A stretch of 5,523 nt of DNA from Treponema sp. (lineage in GTDB: Bacteria; Spirochaetota; Spirochaetia; Treponematales; Breznakiellaceae): assembly GCA_031281855.1 (NCBI GenBank), contig JAITEW010000090.1, forward strand, positions 1 to 5,523. The letters run 5' to 3'. Both the position numbers and the translations under genes were made by a program. Below the pieces are notes generated by a model that searched no databases, was not told the origin of the DNA, and saw nothing but the letters and a program-made list of their open reading frames with translations. Below are positions 5,225 through 5,523 of this stretch, one piece after another (positions within the stretch are counted from its first letter, which is position 1; each line of letters opens with the position of its first letter).

Positions 5225-5523
5225 TCACTCGGCCTCGAACCCGTCAGGGATATTGATGTTGGAATAGACGTTCTGAACGTCTTCGTTTTCTTCCAGTCTT
5301 TCAACGAGCTTGAGGACCTTGCCGGTAGCATCGTTATCCAGCGTAACCGGCGCTTCAGGGATCATGCTGATCTCTGCGCTGGTGGTCTCGAATGATTTGC
5401 TTTCCAGGTCCTTGACGACAGATTCAAAATCGTCCGGCGCCGCGCTTACCTCGATGATCCCGTCCGAAGTAACCACGTCCTCGGCGCCGCCTTCAAGGGC
5501 CGCTTCCATTACCTGGTCTTCGG
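5225..5523 (-). CDS. yebC: YebC/TACO1-family protein, partial (N-terminus outside window)
   Basis: The C-terminal 98 residues are visible and the frame is open through the window edge. It reads EDQVMEAALEGGAEDVV, then a stretch ending ESKSFETTSAEISMIPEAPV, and finishes with VLKLVERLEENEDVQNVYSN and INIPDGFEAE. These are characteristic of the YebC/DUF28 C-terminal domain, and the strongly acidic composition is also typical. The family has long been annotated as transcriptional regulators (PmpR type). The mitochondrial member TACO1 is a translation factor, and more recent work links bacterial YebC to rescue of ribosomes stalled at difficult sequences such as polyproline. Which role applies here cannot be read from the fragment. 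An internal ATG at 5509 is not the real start, because coding similarity continues upstream of it. ruvC follows closely downstream on the same strand, a common bacterial arrangement. Confidence 0.95.
   Translation of the reverse strand, partial: EDQVMEAALEGGAEDVVTSDGIIEVSAAPDDFESVVKDLESKSFETTSAEISMIPEAPVTLDNDATGKVLKLVERLEENEDVQNVYSNINIPDGFEAE

Noticed and set aside
4440..5395. Several short open frames of 64-70 codons within pepC, ruvC and yebC
   Set aside because: Each overlaps a well-supported gene in another frame and none shows a ribosome-binding site or family motif.
1..5523. A novel defence, mobile or CRISPR-like system
   Set aside because: All substantial frames belong to familiar families. 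I saw no transposase, integrase, direct-repeat array, toxin-antitoxin pair or tRNA gene. The region looks like an ordinary chromosomal segment.

Overview
The window holds ordinary chromosomal housekeeping and nutrient-uptake genes from a diderm bacterium. Its composition is mixed, near 50% G+C. I favour a spirochaete, probably Treponema-like, but with only moderate confidence. The reasons are a peptide-binding protein exported without a lipobox cysteine (so a periplasm is expected), a bleomycin-hydrolase-type PepC, and the pairing of yebC with ruvC (RuvC is absent from many Bacilli). No gene here identifies the genus by itself.

Left part (1-3228): an oligopeptide/dipeptide ABC importer split into two divergent units. 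On the minus strand lie oppB (complete) and then oppC (cut by the window edge). They are 24 bases apart, and oppC has a strong ribosome-binding site in the gap. On the plus strand oppA encodes the periplasmic binding protein. The two units share a control region of about 170 bases (1437-1608) that contains a good oppA promoter, a possible oppB promoter, three short dyads and several TTGAC boxes. The ATPase genes (oppD/oppF) are not in view and may follow oppC.

Middle (3229-4669): oppA converges on a C1B cysteine aminopeptidase gene (pepC), with a hairpin between them that can serve as a terminator in both directions. Peptides imported by Opp are plausible substrates of the cytoplasmic PepC, so the neighbourhood makes metabolic sense, although the two genes are separate transcription units.

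Right part (4726-5523): on the minus strand the 3' part of yebC (a YebC/TACO1-family protein) is followed closely by ruvC (the Holliday junction endonuclease). This pairing is common in bacteria. ruvC has no clear Shine-Dalgarno sequence and probably depends on coupling to yebC.

I see no mobile element, CRISPR array, phage gene, RNA gene or unknown gene cluster. The points most worth a second look are the palindromes in the oppA/oppB control region, the possibility that pepC and oppB are transcribed without a leader, a charged insertion in PepC, and the D-E-H-D active site of RuvC.
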